Shown here one piece after another: positions 53,001-64,000 of a stretch of 64,000 nucleotides of DNA. The position numbers were made by a program, and so were the translations under genes. The stretch lies in contig NC_070574.1 of NCBI RefSeq assembly GCF_026914185.1, positions 4,182,501 through 4,246,500 of the forward strand, in the 5' to 3' direction. Origin of the DNA: Puccinia triticina. Lineage: Eukaryota; Basidiomycota; Pucciniomycetes; Pucciniales; Pucciniaceae. How positions within the stretch are numbered: position 1 is the stretch's first letter; the number at the start of each line of letters is the position of its first letter. Below the pieces are notes generated by a model that saw only the letters and a program-made list of their open reading frames with translations, was not told the origin of the DNA and did not search any database.

Positions 53001-55692
53001 GACAAGAAATTCTACTCACTTGTCAATAAAATGCCGAAGCGCTTCCAGATCTTTTTGCACTTTTGTCAAAAGCCCTTCAGATATGCTAGACGTAGGAATG
53101 ATTCCACTTTTTCCGATCATACCAAACCAGAAGCAAATCGAGTCAAAAAAAAAAAAGTGAATTACATTTCCTTTCAATCTGAAAAATAATAAAAAAGGTT
53201 TACTGACCTGAGAACCAAGACCTTCTTCTTCCAAATCGGTCGCACAAGCCAAGCCATATAGAGGGCGATTCCTTCATGTTTCCCGCTGAAACAGATTTTC
53301 TTACCATCTCCCAGGCCGAACGAGTTGGAATCTTGAGGCAATAAAAAAGCAGATTTAGGTTTTCATAAAGCACGTCAGCGTCTGATGTAGAAAGCAACCC
53401 CAGGATAAGCTATCGAAACTGACAACTTTGAGAGTTGCCCCCAGAAAGAGAAATTTCTGGTCGTCCAGAAGATTCAACCAGCAGTTTTTTAGCCTGTTGG
53501 ATCGTCTCCGGTCCCCATCGATGATGATATCCGCCAGGGGCACCGGAGGACGGCTGGAGAAGACTGTGGTACTTGGGATTGGACTCGGCTGAGTTATTGT
53601 AAGTGACCGATTCGCCGACCGCAATACTTAAGCTCATTGCACAGGTTTGATCCCGTCCAAAACTGCCGGTTCACACAATTTTCTGTCAGATTCACAAATG
53701 AAGACTTTTGGCGACAGCAGGATGGTAAAAGAAAAAGAAAACAGAAGACATACCGATCCCAAAATAGTGACAATTCTTGTTCTTTTCCGGGCATGTTGTT
53801 AAGCAGCTCGGCTAAAATGTCGACAGGCCTTTGACTAGACAAGACAGTGATGCCCATGTTAGACAAGACCAGCCACTCCTGTCGAGGACCTACGAGCTGG
53901 ATAGGATGATAATTGTCGAGGTCCGATTGTTGAGTTGTATGAGTGATCGCCCATGCATGTCCTTCGATCTTGATCGGACATGCAATTTCGGAGATCGGAG
54001 ATTGAAAAGGCTGTTGTAGGGCCGAAAGAGAAGAGCTGGATGTTTGAATGGCTGTTGACGAAGTCGCGCTTAAGAGGTGGGCGACATCGGGTGCTACAGC
54101 AAGGAGGACGTTGTGCTCGGAATCGACGCTATGTGACGATACCCAGAATCCACCCGGGGAGGTGTAATGTGTGTATGAGAGATTCAATGGATTTGGGATT
54201 GGTGGTATTTCGAGTTCGGCGTCTTCCCCATCTGGTTTTCCACCGTTTTGCGGATCGCCCATGAGTTGGAAGCCGGAGGATAGGTTGATGTTATGTTCCT
54301 TTAACTGGTTGTTGTTGGGTATTGAGTTTCGAGGTGGTAGTCGGATGTGACATAACCAGAGAGAACGGGGAATGGGATCTTGATCGTTTGTGAGAGACAA
54401 AGTAGAGGAATTTGCCGAATAGCCGTATCCGTAAGGTCTCTTGGCGAGCGAGAAATACATGCGAATGCCTTGACTGGTGACGGCCACCAAGCCGACTTGA
54501 CCACCCTCTTGCTTGTTGATGATATGCATTCCGCTGATTTCAAACGTTCGGGGGTCCAATAATGGACCGGCTGCTGGACACATGGCAAGAGCCTCCCTGA
54601 CAATGTTTGAGACGCTAGCCACTTCTGTTGGGGGATCGAGTGCGTTTCTTCCTAGGCTGAGCATGGTGATCGAGCCGGATTTGAGTAAGATATAGATCAG
54701 ATGACGTTCTTGATCGATGTTCATCATGAGGATGTTCCCTTGAGTGACTGATTTGAGCCAACTGGGCAATAAGCTGTTCAGGGCCCCAGCCCCAGCACCG
54801 CCTCTCGAATGATTAACCAACAGACATCGTTTCTTGAACCATCCTTCTTCGGAACGATACTCAAATTCGAATAGTTCGTTACCGACGGTCTGACCTGCTT
54901 GAGAATCAGTTGATCCGATCAGAAAGATTCGGCCGGTTGAGTTGTGACTGAAGATGGAGGTGAAGACGATTCCGTCGGTGGGGACTTCTAAGCCAGTCAT
55001 GTAGAGCGACAGTTCGACATTGGAGGCTGGAGACGAGGAGTTTGGTTTCAAAGCCAAGCCGACGATGGTGACTGTCAAGGGGGTTGAGATGACTAGGAGG
55101 TGCTGGATATCGGCAACAAAGAGACCTGAAAAGGAGGGTAGAAGATTAGCTTGGGCAGCAGCTTATTAAATGTTGCTCGTAAGGACATGCCTGGTTTTGG
55201 TTTCGCGATCGTGATGGCGGAGATGATCTCCTCGAGTTGTTCGAAACTGGCGAAATCGTTGCCATCTGTATAGTCCCATAAGAATAGTCTGTTATCGACG
55301 GTGAACCAGGCCCTTTGAATCTCCGGGAAGATGCCCATGAGACATCGGTGCTGCTGAATATCATATTGATCGAAGAGTACGTCGGGTAGGTGGATGGTGC
55401 GCCGTTTAATGAGGGGAGCCCATATCAGATTAGGAGGTAGCGAATAATCCGATGAGGAATGACCTGAATAAGATGGCATAGATCAGCTTGAGTAGTTCGA
55501 GTCGCAGTTTTTTTTTTTCTGAAAGAAACGCTCTGGTTGACCTTGCAGGGTCGATTCCAGCTGGATGGGTTGGTTCAGTTTGAGGTTCTCGTTGAGTCTG
55601 TCATCGAGTATCTGTGTTGCTGATTCGAGCTGCTTGAATAGCTGAGAGTCTGAGGAGAGGTTGGTAGGATGGGTAGTAGACCGTCGCATCAT
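50040..55692 (-). CDS. NUP170: Nucleoporin NUP155/NUP157-170 family
   Basis: This is a large inner-ring scaffold nucleoporin of the nuclear pore. It has an N-terminal beta-propeller and a long alpha-solenoid. Mapped exons (minus): 55692-55542, 55463-55191, 55125-53754, then from 53662 onward. Further exons run down to the stop at 50040-50042 with about ten more introns that I did not fix exactly. Family blocks: CLMGIFPEIQRAWFTVDN, LFLWDYTDGNDFASFEQLEE, ADIQHLLVISTPLTVTIVGL, FWDRFGRDQTCAMSLSIA across the exon 3/4 join, SVDAISETLQQRCGTFC (about 52520), LQDACNQFTDAGFLDGVVEL (about 52160), RRIEYLSLAVSNAKS (about 51400) and LPPWHIDSTLSFLTFEIAE (about 50400). The intron after exon 2 appears to start with GC rather than GT. 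The expected total is roughly 1300-1400 residues. Confidence 0.92.
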
Positions 55693-56230
55693 CCTGTCCT
55701 TGGCAGTCGGGGGTCCTTCCTCAGTTTGTTATAGGCTGGTTCTCTGCCGATGGCGCGGCAAAAACTTCTGTCCATCACTCCACCCCCGCGCGTCCAACAC
55801 ATCGCCCAGCACACTTGCTCAGGGGCTTATAAAGTGAGCTCATCAATACCATCAACACCACCGTGAATGTCCAATCAAACATGGCTACATGGTACCCCGT
55901 ACGACTAAGTGAAAGAGATACACAGGGTGCTCTTTACATAGTACTGCTGGCTTGGTTCGAATATATGGATGGCCAGCACCCTCAATGATGAGTGTCCGCT
56001 CCCAGAGACGACACCAGCCCTCACCAATCGTGCTATTGCGCCAAGTTTTTTGACCACTACACGCCGGGGGAACTTCCTCGAGAGTGGGTTTGTGGAGACG
56101 ACGGGTGGCACCGGCTTTGTGAAACCCACGCGGAATTCACCTCCTCCACGGCCCCACTTGTGGCGCCCCCAACCGACGCACACGAGTGGTCGTTGCAGTT
56201 ACATATTTCCTCCCTTTCACGAGGATATTT
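55693..56230. other. Upstream of NUP170, with dispersed repeat
   Basis: The first 150 bp hold the presumed NUP170 promoter. At about 56050-56150 there is a segment (CGCCGGGGGAAC, then TTTGTGGAGACGACGG and CACCGGCT) that is an inverted copy of 27770-27880. No gene. Confidence 0.6.
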
Positions 56231-56616
56231 GGGCTTTGTTTGGAGCCGATATAAATATAGGTGATATAATCATTGGTTAATTCAATGAAAACTACAAAAC
56301 TCAACATAAAGCCTCCAAATATTTTTTCTAGGCAACCTACAATACTGGTCTCTTCAATTATGAAGTCAGATTCAACTGATTCAGCCATATTCAGTACTGT
56401 AGTACCATTATATTGCTTTTGACCAAAACAAAGCAATATAATGGTATTATGGTGCTGAAGATGGCTGAATCAGTTAAATCTGACTTCATAGTTGATGAGA
56501 CCAGTACTGCAGGTTTCCTACAAAAAAAATTGGATTTTTTATGTTGAGTTTTGTATTTTTTATTGAATTTACAAATGATTATATCACCTATATTTATATT
56601 GGCTCCAAACAGGGCC
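56231..56616. mobile_element. Long-hairpin MITE (about 386 bp)
   Basis: The left end GGGCTTTGTTTGGAGCC and the right end GGCTCCAAACAGGGCC are inverted copies. Pairing continues through ATATAAATATAGGTGATATAATCATT, AAAACTCAACATAAA, GTCTCTTCAATTATGAAGTC and ACCATTATATTGCTTTG to a loop of about 10-15 bases, so almost the whole element is one hairpin. The end sequence resembles Harbinger-type MITEs; no clean target duplication was read. Confidence 0.75.
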
Positions 56617-57727
56617 TTGACCTCCCAAGAGACACTGTCCCCGCCACGAGGCTGCTGATCTGACCATGAGTCAGTTTTTCTTTATTTCACATCTTGCCCA
56701 GGATGACAAACACACACTTGAAGTTGCTACCGTGCAAAATCACTCCATTTATCATTGGTCTGTCTTCAAAGGCATGACCCAGGCCGACCTTGAGGAAGCA
56801 GGATTCAACCTCGTGCCCGCTCATTTGATAGTTTCTGGTACTGCCGTTGCGGTGTGGTGAGCGCAATCAACGCGCGCAGCGTGTAAAATAGCCACAATTT
56901 GAACATTTTTAACATACACAAGTGAAAATGTATCTTATATCACTTTCACCAAGATGTTACATAGTTTTCTTATTTATTTAAGCGCTTTAAAAAGGTATTT
57001 TCTGGCTATAAATATAAAAAACACTCCATATATGTAATCCTTCAGAAATAGCCACTTATATATACAAAAATAGTATAAAAAGAGATTTACAGTAATTTTC
57101 TTTACACTTCAATCTAGTACTCACTTCTAAGAATTGTTTAACATCTTTGAGAAGTATTCCAGACTAAAAATCATTTACATATAGAAAAGCCAAGGCTTAT
57201 AAGTAACAACAATTTCAATACATAGTTGTAAATCTTTCTAGACCAAAAACTACTCTCATACTAGCTTGTAGAATATAAAAGAAGCTCATCTTGTGGCCTT
57301 TTTCTTCCCCATGTCAGCATTAGAGAAATAGTACCACGTTACTATTTAGCTTTCATCACATCTTGTAAATTTGAAATTGATTATTATAAATCGTGCCCCT
57401 GTGAATTAAACCCTTAAAATTGACCCCATCTTCACCATAAAACCCTCTTCTCTTCGCCTTACAAGTGATTGACACAAGTATTTCGTAGTAGCAGCGCCTA
57501 GAAAGATTAAAGAAGCCACAAATCTTATTTTTCTTCGTGCTATTTCTCCCAGAGTCACCGGAGAGCAGCCCTTCAAGCACTCTATCCTCTCCAAGCTCTT
57601 TCTCCCCCAACCGTGAGAAGTTCCACAAAGTGGTGTCCCAACAGTGGCTTTACCATCTTTCAGACTTTAAAAAGTCATACAAACTCGCTATTACCTTTAA
57701 AAAATACTCTTCGAACCTTGAATCAAC
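56617..57727. other. AT-rich flank before the gag-like ORF
   Basis: A 64-codon ORF at 56666-56860 (MSQFFFISHLAQDDKH...) has no recognisable family. From 56880 to 57700 the sequence is AT-rich with no gene; it may include the leader or a diverged LTR of the retroelement, but no LTR pair or primer-binding site was found. Confidence 0.4.
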
Positions 57728-58906
57728 ATGGCCCATCAACAATTTCCAGCACCTATTAATCTCTATGCGCACCCTTTGGCATATAGAGAGCCAGCAGGAT
57801 CGGCCAACAGCGCATTACCACCCTTAGAGGACGCGCGAGTACCGCCGCCCTCCAGAGCATCTAGTAAAAATGAGGAGCAAGCGCCGGCGGAAACTTACGA
57901 GAGACAGCCGTGGAATTATCCAGCTATGGGACATGGACGGGCTTATATTAAAAGGAAAGAAGCACGGCTGCCCAAGTATGGAGGACCTGTGGCTGGAACT
58001 GGTGTAGTAAAAATAAAACCAATGGACAAGGAAATATTCTTTGACGGAACAAACATAACAATAGAAAAATTTATTACACAATTCGAAAATGCTGGCAAAA
58101 CTGATGGCGCTAGCGCACAAGACTTGGTCAAACAGGTCATCTTTTTTGTGAGGGGCAAGGAGTTGAAATCCGAAATCGAGGATATGAGAGGGTTCGAGGA
58201 GAGGGATTGGGAGGCTTTGAAACAGGAGCTCCTAGATCGGTTTGGGAAAGCCTTGCCGTTGGTTAAACATACGCGAAGGGATCTACAGAATCTGGTTACG
58301 GAGGCGGTCAAGGCAGGAGGAATAAAGACGTTAAAAGATTTCAGAGTATTTAAAACAAAATACGAGTTAATTACACAATACCTCGTACGAATGGGCTACA
58401 ATGCAAGCATTGAGGAGTTTCGAGAATCGATATTGCAGGCTATGAGCAAGAAAATAGGCACGGCTGCGGCTATGCATATGCTAAAGGACGGTATGATGAC
58501 CACTTCGAGGGATGGAGGGGACATTCTACCCAAAACCAAGATACTGTTTGAATATGTCGAGAGAGAAGTTCAGTCAGTTACCATTTTGGAACGACAGAAC
58601 CTGTGGGAAGCAACAGAGGAAGTAGAGAAAACACCTTTGGAAAAGAATTTGAAGCCAACGCAAGGACCCTCAGTTGTGGCGTACGATAAGAAACTGGAAG
58701 AGATCACGAGACAACTGGAGACATTATCCGCTGGAAAAGGGAATCCCCCACATAAGACTCCAGAAGCGGCAACATCTTTGGGAGAAGGTCCAACTAACGT
58801 ACCCTATAAGAGACCGGGATTCAAATTTTATTATTGCTTTAGAGAAGATCATGGTAGTAATATTTGTGGCGTGTACTCTTACGATGAAAGCCGCGGAAAG
58901 GTTTGA
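57728..58906 (+). pseudogene. Gag-like ORF of retroelement
   Basis: An open frame of 392 codons starts at the ATG at 57728. It has a Pro-rich N-terminus, then a capsid-like helical part (FFDGTNITIEKFITQFENAG, DWEALKQELLDRFGKALP). Near its end FYYCFREDHGSNIC may be the remains of a zinc knuckle. The frame is cut by TGA at 58904-58906 and resumes in the same frame to about 59368 with an acidic/Lys-rich linker. Confidence 0.75.
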
Positions 58907-59372
58907 AAGGAGGGGCAAAACTATCTTTTGCCCAACAACACGGTGATTAATTGGGATACCCGCCGAGCCATAAAGGATATTGTAGATAATTTTGATAAAG
59001 AGGTGACAGAAGCAGCTCCTATTGGAATATCAGCTTCTTTTGGAGAACTAGAAGATTGTGAGCCAGAGGAGCGAGCCACTTACGAAGTCGATATTGGGAA
59101 ACAAACTAGGTCTGGGAGGGAACCAGAAGAGACATCGGGAGGAAAACGCGTAAAAGGAGAAAAAGAAATTGTAATGGATATCAATGCTGAAGATATCCTA
59201 AAGAAAGTATCCATTCAGAAACCGGCCCAACCGTCAGCCAGAAAGGTTTTGCCAGCGCCTAGAGTACGCTTTGAAGAAGCTAGTGAGGAGTTAACAAAGG
59301 AGAAAACGATAAAAAAAACACACCTTGAGAAAACTCTAGCTAAAGAATATCCGGCACCAGGAAAATAAAATA

Positions 59373-60198
59373 GTCAGTCAATGACAAGTGACATCACACC
59401 AGCTCCAGACAGCTACCCACCATCTATCCAATATCTATCCACTATCTACCCCAATCTCCCAACCATCTCCTCAACTTCCAAAATTTACCAAGGAGGTCCT
59501 GTTCAGTTTTTGATGGGCCCAACTGATCCTCAGTTCTGTCCAGCTGATACTCAGCTTTGGTACCCAGCTCATACTCAGCTTTTTTGCTCAGCTCATGCTC
59601 AGCCTTTTCACGCAGCTCACTCTCAGAATTGGAATGAAGCCTTTTGAACAGTCCTTGCCCAGGTGATGCTCAGCTTTGTACTATTCCTGGCGCAGCTGAT
59701 GCTCAGCTTTGTACCAGTCCTTGCTCAGCCTTTTCCTAGTCCTGTCCCAGCTGATGCTCAGCTTTGACCCAGTCCTGGGCAAGCTGGCCAGCTGATGCTC
59801 AGCTTGCTGAGTATCAGCTGAACCAGTCCAGGGAGAAAGATGGGAATCAGCTTGGACAGGACCAGAGCTGAAAATCAGCTAGGCTAGGGCCAAGGCTGAG
59901 CATTAGCTGGGCCAGGGCCAAGGCTGAGCATCAGCTGTGCCAGGGCCAAAGATGATCATCAAGTAGCCAGTGCAAAAGCTGAGCATCAGCTGGGCCAGGG
60001 CAAAGACTGAGCATCAGCTGAGCAAGGGTAAAAGCTGAGCATCAGCTGGGCCAGGGCCAAAGCTGAGCATCATCTGGTTTTGTCACATTGAGTGCTTTGA
60101 TCCTGAAACCTTTCATGTGAGCGCTAGATGTGCTGGTGGAGAGGAGCAGCATTGGAGCTGAAAACAAAGCTGCATCATGTCACTTGCCATCAAGTGAC
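59373..60198. mobile_element. MITE inserted in the retroelement (826 bp)
   Basis: The ends GTCAGTCAATGACAAGTGACAT and ATGTCACTTGCCATCAAGTGAC are inverted copies, with TA on both sides (59371-59372, 60199-60200). The interior has two arms of short tandem units: CAGCTGATGCTCAGCTTT types (59530-59810) and their inverse AAGCTGAGCATCAGCTGGG (59830-60075). The whole insert thus folds back on itself. It separates the gag linker from the protease. Confidence 0.8.
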
Positions 60199-60204
60199 TA
60201 CTTT

Positions 60205-60779
60205 TTTTTCCTGGTGCGGGTGCGGAAGAGGAAGCCGCTAAGCAAATGCTGACCAAGGGAAAAATGACCTTAAGCTATGGGGAAATTTTTGTGATCTCAC
60301 CAGGGATTTTAGACATCTTTAAAAAGAAAATTTCAAATCGAAGAGTACCCGTAGAAGGGGAAAATTCAGCAAATCAAGCTTTGGTAGAGGTGGAAGGAGT
60401 GGAAAAAGAGCTCACGACACATTATTCGTGCCCACTGGGGTATATCAAGCTTTTGATTGGCGGGAAAGAAAGTCAAGCGCTTTTGGATACAGGATCGATG
60501 GTTAATCTGATACCCAAAAGTTTAGCGCAGCAGTTGGGGTTGGTAATAACGGAGAAACCGATGAATCTAAAAGGCATAGGAGGGCATCAGACAGAAATTA
60601 TCGGGATTGCGGAAGCGGTAGAAGGTGAAATAGGGAAACGGGGACGGCCAATACATTCCTGGGTGGCTCGTGGTTCCGTGCAATTCATTTTGGGGAAACC
60701 GCTTCTTATCGACGTGGGAGTCTGCTACTATAAAATACAATGCAGAGGGAGGCGAATCACTAGCTATTCTGGATCCTAA
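60205..60779 (+). pseudogene. Retroelement aspartic protease region
   Basis: The frame contains LLDTGSMVNLIPKSLAQQLG, with the DTG active-site triad followed by Ser, and KGIGGHQTEIIG. The second half changes frame near 60720, after LGKPLLIDVG; the likely continuation (SLAILDPKGKTYLVP) is in another frame to about 60890. Confidence 0.8.
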
Positions 60780-60899
60780 AGGGAAAACTTATTTGGTTCC
60801 AATTTGCTTACCAAAGCATCACAAATGGGAAACTACTTTACCTACACACCTGGTCACTCGGGATTTTTTAGGGAAAACCCAGGGCTTCGACCAATCAAA

Positions 60900-62054
60900 A
60901 TAGGCGAGGACCTGGGGAATCAAAAGAGTTGTCAAGCCGCGAAATATAAATCGGTAACAAAAAAAATAAAACCTATAAATATTCCAATGTCGTTAGCTGT
61001 GAATCCTCTGTTGGCCAGACCTGAATTATCACGCGATCCCTATCAAACACCATTAACCGCACATCCACCTAAATTTTTGCCAACAAATAAAGTGACATTG
61101 GAAAGATTAAAACAAATTAATTTTGGTCCGCCGGGATTTTTGTCAGACGCAGAAAAAAACTTGTTCTGTCATATAATTACATTAAGAGAGGGATACTTGG
61201 CCTTCGACGAATCAGAAAGAGGGTTATTGAAGCATACATACGGGCACCCTTACGTTATACCAGTGGTACCTCACGAACCGTGGCAACAGAAGCCAATCCC
61301 TATTCCGGGACCTATTAAGAATACGTTCATCGAGTTGGTACGCGAACAAATTAAGACAGGCCTGTATGAACAGTCATGATCAAGCTACTCGAGCCCGATA
61401 TTTTGCGTTAAAAAACAGGACGGGAAGTTGAGGATCGTCCATGACTTACAAAGATTAAATCAAGTAACCATTAAGGACGCCGGAATGCCGCCGTCCACGG
61501 AAGAATTAGTCCAATCATTCATGGGCCGCGCTTGTTATGGGCTAGGAGATATAATGGGGGGATATGACGAGAGGGAGTTAGCCTTAGAATCTAGACCGCT
61601 AACTACCTTTGAAACTCCGCTGGGAAGGTTACAACTTACTCAATTGCTGCAAGGTGCCACTAATTCCGTGGCTGTCTATCAAGCCCAGATGGCCTGGATT
61701 CTTCAAGACGAAATTCCACAGCATGTTGGAATTTTTATCGATGACGGTGGAATCAAAGGGCCTGAATCTGATTATAATAACGTGCCATTAGAAGAAAACC
61801 TGGAGATTAGGCGGTTTATTTTTGAATACGCAATCATTTTGGAGAGAATCTTATTCCAAATTGAGGAGGCCGGACTTACTATTTCCGCAAGAAAATTTGC
61901 GTGTTGTGTACCAGCACTAGATCTGGTTGGGCACGTTGTATGTAAGGAGGGGCGACGTGTTTCAAAGAAGAAATTGAACAAAATCGAGACTTGGCAGGTG
62001 CCGGCGAATGCAACTGAAGTTCGTGGATTCCTGGGAATTTGTGTATACGTCTGA
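60900..62054 (+). pseudogene. Retroelement reverse transcriptase region
   Basis: Segments: VVPHEPWQQKPIPIPGP and FIELVREQIKTGLYEQS up to TGA (61377-61379), then SSPIFCVKKQDGKLRIVHDL (the conserved K-x2-G-x-x-R region). QLLQGATNSVAVYQAQM and the catalytic box as FIDDGGIKGP (FIDD for the usual YxDD) follow. SARKFACC and VRGFLGICVYV close the domain before a TGA at 62052-62054. Confidence 0.85.
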
Positions 62055-62815
62055 ATGTTTATCAAAAATTTCTCTACAATCGCGGCGTCGCTACGGCGAC
62101 TAACCTGGAAAGGCGCAAAATGGGAGTGGACGAAAGCCTGTCAAGAAGCCTTCAATCAGTTAAAGAAAATTGTTGGGTCCGATATTACTCTAAAAAAGCT
62201 GGATTATGGGGAAAAGGCTGGAAAAATTAAATTATCAGTAGACTCGAGTGTAATTGCAGCCAGAGCAGTACTTACACAAGAGGATGATCAAGGATTAGAT
62301 TGGCCAATTTTATATGAATCTATTGTGTTTTCAAACCAAGAATCTAGCTATTCTCAGTCAAAATTGGAATTATGCGGCGTAGCTAAAATTCTAAAAAAAT
62401 TACAAACCGTTTTATGGGGTCAACACATCGAATTACAAGTCGATGCAAAATGTCTTATAGGAATGATCAATAACCCGTCCTTACCGAATGTGCCTATGAA
62501 TTGCTGGATTGCGTTTATTCAATTGTTCTCGTACGATCTAGTGCACGTTTCCGCTAAAAATTTCTCTATGCCTGATGGTCTTTCGCGTAGACCACCGGAC
62601 CCAGGTGAAGTAGGTAAAAGCTTTGATGAGGAGGATGATTGGATTAAACCGCACCCGGGATTTGGAACAAAAGAAGCATTTTTGGTACAGCTGTTGGGGA
62701 CAACAGCCAAGTTGGGAGGGGAGGTGATGAACTTACAGGAAGGGTTTTGGAAAAATCTGGAATATTACTTAAACACAACTAGAGGCCAAGGCGGCTTCGC
62801 CGCTGCAGGGCACTA
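62055..62815 (+). pseudogene. Retroelement RNase H region
   Basis: It continues in the same frame as the RT: WTKACQEAFNQLKKIVGSD, IKLSVDSSVIAARAVLTQED (RNase H first Asp), SQSKLELCGVAKIL, VDAKCLIGMINNPS and FSMPDGLSRRPPDPG (the end of RNase H as in Ty3-type elements). It ends in unrelated sequence at about 62800; no integrase zinc finger or DDE core follows. Confidence 0.85.
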
Positions 62816-63770
62816 ATACAATCCCCACAAATCTAGCATTACCTCACCCCCCACCCTCAGATACCCTGATCAAACTGGATCTGCAACAATAATTTTCTCC
62901 CAAATTTAATTAAAACACCCAACTCAAACACCAAAATGTGTCAAAACAGTGAGCCCCCATGCAGCCCGGAAGTTTTTCCCCATCAAGCAGGAACCCCCCT
63001 CCTCCCCTCCACTTTGAGTTTGAAGCCACCAAATTTTCACAGTTTCTGACAGCAATGGCTCAACCATCCACCCACACCTTACTTAATCCAGCTGTAAGCC
63101 TTATCCAAAATTACCTGTGGTTTAACATGCAGTTGAAAGAATTCAATAGAGGCCAATGCAGTTGTGCCGCTGCAGGTTTGTATGTCCACCCTACCTTTCG
63201 AAAAGCAGTAAGTTTATCAATTTACCAAGCACATATATTCATTCTCAATGTTTATGAAACTGTCTAACTTGAATTAGAACAAATAACAACTACTTGCATA
63301 GTAGTATTGCTAAACCTTTGACACAAGAAAGAATGATTTAGTTTGCAATACATACTTTGCCTCAACTCATCTGATAACTTCCTTTCATAAATTTTGTGTT
63401 ATTAGCTAAAATATACAATCATTATATCCAATTCAAGAAAAGTTCCAGACTGAGTCCCATTTGCAAGATTTTTGTTCATTTTCATCATCAAACTCATAGG
63501 GGTGTCACCCTTTGATGGGCTTTGCACCAACAATAATCTGCACACTTTATTGTTTGCTGCTCTTAAGAGTACAGCATATAACCAAAGGTTAGTTCACCAC
63601 AAAAGTTTTCACCCCTCAAGTTTGAAACAAAGAATCAATTTGTTAAAATTATGTGCATGTAAAACAAGAAAAAACTGCTGGAATTGTTCAATTGAAATAA
63701 TTGTTGAATCAAATGATATTGTTTATGTAAAGTGAATCAATCAAACGGCAAACAAAGAAAAGAAAGAGGA
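62816..63770. other. Non-coding flank
   Basis: AT-rich sequence without a recognisable gene. ORFs at 62959-63267 and 63472-63735 have no family features. A short match to the retroelement border (GAGGCCAATGCAGTTGTGCCGCTGCAGG) is at about 63150. Confidence 0.4.
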
Positions 63771-64000
63771 GGATGTTATAGGAGGCTAGGATACATGAGT
63801 GTAGGCAGAGCGTTAGAGAGCTTGTCGGGCGGGGCTTCGGGCTGCTGATCAGAGGCCAGGGGACTGGTGGGTGCGAGACCACGGGTGAGGGGGGGCAGCA
63901 TGGACGGCGGCAGAGAGGGCGACGCAGACGGCGTTGAGGAGGGTGGGAGAGACGGGGCGGGAGACACGCGGGAGAAGGGCGGGCGTCGGCTGGATGGCGC
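63771..64000 (-). CDS. Possible 3' end of a Pro/Ser-rich minus-strand gene
   Basis: The base composition changes sharply to GC-rich here. A minus-strand frame (PSLPPSSTPSASPSLPPS..., stop near 63776) is open to about 63967 or beyond. It may be the last exon of a gene entering from the right edge or only a low-complexity repeat. No homology recognised. Confidence 0.25.

Larger units (their letters stand above)
57728..62815 (+). mobile_element. Decayed Ty3/gypsy-like retroelement (gag-PR-RT-RH)
   Basis: Order: gag-like ORF, protease, reverse transcriptase, RNase H. This is the Ty3/gypsy order except that no integrase follows; similarity ends near 62815. No LTR was found. Breaks: in-frame TGA at 58904-58906, 61377-61379 and 62052-62054; frame changes near 60720 and 60890; and an 826-bp MITE inserted at 59373-60198. 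The right border repeats a short GAGGCCAA...GCCGCTGCAGG word that also occurs at 63150. The element is not functional. Confidence 0.85.

Noticed and set aside
56666..56860. Small plus-strand protein MSQFFFISHLAQ...
   Set aside because: Too short, no family match, and it lies between a MITE and AT-rich sequence; kept only as part of a non-coding stretch.

Overview
The window is nuclear DNA of a basidiomycete. Rust fungi (Pucciniales, Puccinia-like) are the best guess. This rests on many short introns (about 70-100 bp, almost all GT-AG), a conserved eukaryotic gene set, a very high load of small inverted-repeat elements, and nonsense changes and CpG loss that look like methylated-CpG decay. No database search was possible, so the organism is an inference.

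Layout. 1-11 kb is almost all repeats: a hairpin minisatellite, a broken hAT transposase, a tRNA-like SINE head, a MITE sitting inside a decayed gene fragment, and a three-level nest (solo LTR in a MITE in a foldback element). 11.2-15.2 kb holds a multi-KH RNA-binding protein gene. 16.9-17.3 kb holds two small MITEs directly in front of a Qng1-like gene (17.5-18.9 kb). A minus-strand gene for a predicted secreted Ser-rich repeat protein (22.5-20.3 kb) is divergent from acireductone dioxygenase (23.4-24.7 kb). 25-35 kb is repeat-dense again: GC-word palindromic repeats, a truncated TRAPPC8/Trs85 copy, a second SINE-like head, and a 1.8-kb palindromic CACTA-type element. 35.5-55.7 kb is the gene-rich core: zinc-knuckle/RS protein (-), sirtuin (-), BMT2-like rRNA methyltransferase (-), a small membrane protein (+), CK2 alpha (-), an unrecognised 750-residue helical protein (+), and nucleoporin NUP155/170 (-). 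56-63 kb holds a hairpin MITE and a decayed Ty3/gypsy-like retroelement that carries its own MITE insertion.

The genes are housekeeping (rRNA modification, nuclear pore, deacetylation, CK2 signalling, methionine salvage, RNA binding) and do not form one pathway. The exceptions are the secreted-protein gene and the repeats. Exon models were built by hand from splice signals, reading-phase agreement and recalled family patterns. Most gene models close in frame across all exons, but start codons and some acceptors are uncertain.

The most informative features are structural: insertions with readable target duplications, a hairpin-minisatellite family seen in four settings, a gene fragment that lost nearly all its CpGs relative to an intact copy 12.5 kb away, and a run of TGA-only nonsense sites in decayed coding regions.
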